From Proteles cristata cristata (Eukaryota; Chordata; Mammalia; Carnivora; Hyaenidae), in NCBI GenBank assembly GCA_017311185.1, contig JAESUZ010002608.1:62001-126000 (forward strand): a stretch of DNA of 64,000 bases, given 5' to 3'. The notes beneath the pieces were generated by a model. It saw nothing but the letters and a program-made list of their open reading frames with translations, was not told the origin of the DNA and ran no database searches. This document shows, one piece after another, positions 60,190 through 64,000 of this stretch. Both the position numbers and the translations under genes were made by a program. How positions within the stretch are numbered: position 1 is the stretch's first letter; each line of letters starts with the position of its first letter.

Positions 60190-60430
60190 CAGTAGTGTAA
60201 AAAGATGTGGAGTCTAGAAACCTCAAGTCCATGTCCCTTTTCTTTCTAATTGTGACCCTGAGAAAGATATTTCCTGTCTTGCACCGGTTTTTTCACCAGT
60301 AAAATGGAAATGATACTCACTGGCTCGCCTGCCTCAGAGGTTACTGTGAGAATCACACATGTTTACACATTTTGGAAGTATTGCTAATAGTGTCAGCTAA
60401 GCTGCCTTAAATGGTACTGAGAATGTTAAT
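60190..60430 (+). repeat. MIR element
   Basis: GTGACCCTGAGAAAGATATT, AGTAAAATGGAAATGATACT and GAGGTTACTGTGAGAATCAC. Confidence 0.8.
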
Positions 60431-60844
60431 AGATTTAGTCCACAGAGAACTTTTCCCCTGTCTGTTCTCCAGAAATATATTTTCAAGAACTGTATGTCCT
60501 TACCATCATTTCAGCTTGGGCAGCTAACAGTCTTCTTTTAGCGGGAAGATGCAATTTAAAAATAAAAATTTCTTTTCATACCCAATTCTTAAGATTTTCC
60601 CATGGCTTCTATGGTGGAAGGAATTTATAACAAGTTTTCTATAACACTTCGATTGAGATGAAATTCACTTTTTATCCTACAGTTCACCCACTTAAGTATA
60701 CAGTTCCACAGAATTGTTCAAACATCACCATTATTTTGGCCCCCAAAGAAACCCTGTACCAATTAACAATCACTCTCCATTTCCCCCCAAACCCTCCAGC
60801 CCTAGATAAACTTTAATCCACTTTCAATATTAATATTAACATTG

Positions 60845-61035
60845 GACAGTGTGGCTTTTTGAAAGTCAAGGTGGTCCAAGAATCACCTGCATAGAATCAC
60901 CTGGATGGGGTTTAAAAATGCAGATCACTGTGGCCCCTTCAGACCTAGTAATCAGAAACTCAGCAGCTGGAGCCCAGATGCTGCACTCCCAGCTCTCGTG
61001 ATTCTTGTTCACACCAAGGCTTGAGAACCGCTGCT
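60845..61035 (-). repeat. MER5A-like DNA transposon
   Basis: AGAATCACCTGGATGGGGTT, TAATCAGAAACTCAGCAGCT and GGCTTGAGAACCGCTGCTC. Confidence 0.75.
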
Positions 61036-62212
61036 CATCCTTGGATTAAAGGAGAGAGACAGGCTGTCGGTGGTGGAGAGATGGGGGGCAGAGGTTGACA
61101 GGTACCTAGGACTAAGATGGCTCTTCCTGTCCCTTCTTCCTTTCTCTTCCCAGCTTCACTGACCATCTCTGTGCCCTTTCACACATTGACACATGCCATG
61201 TGTATATGAACACTTAAGCACACCAAGTACTCCTTGGTCTGTGATACCTCAAGATTGTCACCAGAGGGCGCAAAAGCATCTCCAAAGCTAGGCCACCCTC
61301 CTCTTCCATGGCCGGCGCGCCCCTCAGGGAGGTCTCCCCATCTGTGGCCTGTCCCTCACCTTACGGGTTCTCAGAAGGATGTCAGACCACAGGACGATGC
61401 ACAACTGCTAAAAAGCAAAAAGTGCTTATTACTTGTGGGCCCTGGAAAGTTTGTCTAATGCCTCTGAGCCCAAGTTCCTCCTCCTAACAAGGAAAAATAG
61501 GAATTTGCTATTGCTGTGCTTCTAACAGTGAACGGAGATAATAGAGATAATGCTCCTCCATCAGCTCCTGGCTTCAACTGTTCTACCACAGGCAGTGATT
61601 TGCACTGCTAAGAAACCAGAAGCTTGAATAGCCAAAGTATATATATTTTTTAAGTTTACTATACATTAGAAGCATTAACTTAATAGAGCCAAAGAAGGAA
61701 TATTCAGTTCTGAAATTTTGGATCATCTCTGCAATGAGGTAGGTGTGGTGGTCTGCCCTTTCCCCAGCCCATGTGAATGCTTGAACTTGATGTTCAAGGG
61801 ACAGATCCCTCTTCAGAGACCCTCATGAGCTAGGGCTTCTCAAGAGGATGGGTTCGGGAACTTAACCTCAGAATTATGTACACTGTGATTGTGCTTTAGA
61901 AAAATTGTTATGTGCTAAAACCAGTTGAGTTTTTGTAGGTGTGTAAGTGACCACAAAAATGAATTTTATAAAATGTTTATAAAAGTATTTACTTTATTAT
62001 TTATAATTAATTTCATTATGAACGAATCTAAGTTTTGTTTTGACTAAACTGGTGGGCAGTGAAACTGGGGAAGAGAAAGAAAGAAAAGAATAGAGCCATC
62101 TTGGTCCTAGGTACCTGTCAACCTCTGCCCCCAGCTCTCCAGACAGTCCTGAGAAAGTGCTTCATGGGCCTTAGAAGGTGTCCTTACTTCTTTAGACTCA
62201 TTTCTCACCAGC

Positions 62213-62235
62213 CACACACACACACACACACACAC
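62213..62235 (+). repeat. (AC)11 microsatellite
   Basis: Uninterrupted dinucleotide run of about 22 bp. Confidence 0.95.
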
Positions 62236-62329
62236 GCTCACTAAGCTCTTCCACACTAGGATACTTCCTGAGCCTCAGACACAATGCACCTTATTTTACT
62301 CTGTCTTTGTTCATACTATTCTCATCATT

Positions 62330-62480
62330 CTTTTCTTCCCTTTTCCACCAGAAATATTCCTATTCAGTCTTCAATACCCAATCCAAATGTCACTGGCATC
62401 TTTTGTGAGAATTGTTTGATTCTTAAGGCAAAGCTAAGTTTGCTTCCTCAACACTTCTATGGTACCTCAACTCCAACATT
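62330..62480 (+). repeat. possible L2-type LINE fragment
   Basis: CAATCCAAATGTCACTGGCA followed by a GATTGTTTGATTCTTAAGG-like stretch resembles diverged L2. Confidence 0.35.
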
Positions 62481-62676
62481 TTTTATCTGTCTTGTAACAA
62501 ACAGGCTGATGGGATCTCTTTGCCCGCCAGAGGTGGCCTTAAAACTGACCCCTCCAAGGATCTTAGGCTCTGACTCAATGTCCTCATGCTGAGCCAGTAG
62601 TCACTCCATTTCAGTCCGGGATGCCTACTAGAGGTTAAGTGGCAGAGTTCAGAAAGCCTACAACAAATCAATTTTT

Positions 62677-62870
62677 TAATATTTTATTTATTTTTGGGAG
62701 AGACAGTGAGCATGAGCGGGGGAGGGGAAGAGAGAGAGGGAGACAGAGAATCCCAAGCAAGTTCAGTAGTGTCAGCACAGAGCCCGATGTGGGGCTTAAA
62801 CCCACGAACTATGAGATCATGACCTGAGTCAAAGTCAGATGCTCAATGGACTGAGCCACCCAGATGCCCC
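62677..62870 (-). mobile_element. tRNA-Lys-derived SINE
   Basis: Inverted: TTATTTATTTTTGGGAGAGA, GGGCTTAAACCCACGAACTA, right end CCACCCAGATGCCCC. Flanks ACAACAAATCAATTTT / ACAGCAAATCTATTTT differ at two positions, an aged target duplication. Confidence 0.93.
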
Positions 62871-63897
62871 TACAGCAAATCTATTTTTAACATATATCCA
62901 GAAAAGTGAGAAACTCATATATGAATACCTCATAAATGAATTTCCAATAAGTGAACATACTCATGTGCTCAAGAAACAGAATATTAGTAGCATCCAGAAG
63001 CCCCTCAACAATTGTATCTAAAAATGCATTTGTAACCATTTAAACTCATAATATTAAAAATGACCCATCAAATTTCAAGTATGGAAGTAGATACTTGCTT
63101 TTCCAAGATATTTTAGAAGGTACAGAAGCCAAACGTCCCTGAGGAAACCACTCTGAGGATCTGGAGACACTGTGTTCCTTTCCAGAGCAACACCCAGGCC
63201 CTCAGCTAAACCGCACCCCACGGTAGGCACTCCTGAGCCTGAGGGCTGAGCCAGGATCAGGGACTGCAGATATATCATCTGAGTGAAACCACTAGTGACG
63301 TTTGAGGAACAAGCTCACGTTGACTATAAGGACATCCCAGGATAGGTTAATGGAAGTGAGGTGGCGAGCTGCACTGTTGGTTGCTTGCCAACTCTGTGCC
63401 CATCTCTGCCAGGGACTTCCATATACCACCCTAGGGAGACCACTGAGAGAGCCATCCCCATCTGAAAGAAAAGGGAGCTGAGGAGAGCTATCAGGACTTG
63501 TCCTAAATCTTTATCCTGCTCAGGAGGCCCAGAACCAGGATTTCAATCCATCTAACTCCTGAGAACATCTTTCTAGAAGGGACAGCATAGGCTAAGGCAC
63601 TGAGGTGGGAATGAGGACCATTTGTCCTGGGCACGTCTACTCTGGGGGAATGGACATACTCCTGTGACATCCCACTGAGCAGCAATGACAGTTAAGGATG
63701 AAAGGGCAGAGGAGCTTCCCATTACAGAGTGGGGGAGGGCAGAGGGATGAAGGAGCACCCCATTATATAGGGGGCGGGTGGAGGGATGAGGAGCACCCCG
63801 TTACAGAGGGGGAGAGGAACAGGTAGAGGAACCTCAGTGAAGGGAGTTTGGCTTTCCCCAACCAGCTACTTTGCCCCTCCTGCCCTAGGGACCTTGG

Positions 63898-63898
<1 letters not shown>

Positions 63899-63942
<44 letters not shown>
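63899..63942 (+). repeat. (TG)22 microsatellite
   Basis: 44 bp of perfect TG, likely polymorphic. Confidence 0.97.
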
Positions 63943-63943
<1 letters not shown>

Positions 63944-64000
63944 TATCTTAATATACATCTTTCTCCTGCATTTCTAGAGATGTCTTGATGTTTCCCATTG

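Larger units (their letters stand above)
51993..64000. other. non-coding DNA downstream of SLC14A2
   Basis: In mammals SLC14A1 (UT-B) follows SLC14A2 in the same direction some tens of kb away. None of its coding exons is present here. The region holds MIR, MER5 and SINE copies, microsatellites and a GC-richer part at 56500-57900. No ORF looks coding. Confidence 0.75.

Noticed and set aside
51993..64000. SLC14A1 coding exons
   Set aside because: No [12 protein letters not shown] or CDNPWTGG coding segment occurs after 51125, so UT-B is outside the window.

Overview
The window is mammalian genomic DNA, almost certainly from a feliform carnivore (cat, hyena or mongoose side). It carries many tRNA-Lys-type carnivore SINEs (core GGCGCCTGGGTGGCTCAGTCGG followed by a GGGTTCGAGCCCCGCGTCGG-like B box) and 5'-truncated carnivore L1 copies. 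It also carries the older mammalian repeats MIR, L2, MER5 and MER20. Most of the window is intron and repeat; coding DNA is about 2.6 kb.

One gene explains all the convincing coding sequence: SLC14A2, the kidney urea transporter UT-A, on the + strand. Eighteen coding exons run from 238 to 51125. Spliced at canonical GT/AG sites they give 2613 nt (870 codons plus stop) in one open frame. The gene's first coding sequence (about 50 residues) lies upstream of the window; adding it gives about 920 residues, the size I recall for human UT-A1. Residue numbers below use that 920-residue numbering.

Layout: (1) 238-19063, eight exons for the N-terminal urea-channel half. Reading through the last donor gives a two-residue tail and a stop, which is the UT-A3 form. 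(2) 19064-35678, a 16.6-kb intron that should hold the internal UT-A2 promoter; a CRE-like site plus TATA box lies at 30721-30859 and a perfect CRE at 27901. (3) 35679-38016, two exons for the cytoplasmic linker, with a PKA-type RRRS site. (4) 38716-51125, eight exons for the C-terminal half. This half alone, from the ATG at 38728, is the 397-residue UT-A2. (5) 51126-64000, the 3' UTR and then non-coding DNA toward the expected neighbour SLC14A1, whose coding exons are not in the window.

The two halves are an internal duplication: six consecutive exons have identical lengths (190, 129, 193, 148, 135 and 50 nt) and identical phases. Two patches about 30 kb apart are about 95% identical in DNA while a neighbouring exon pair is about 78%, which suggests recent gene conversion within the gene. 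Other points of interest are an upstream ORF overlapping the UT-A2 start, a perfect 15-bp hairpin in an intron, substitutions beside a pore glutamine, and several mobile elements with intact target-site duplications.
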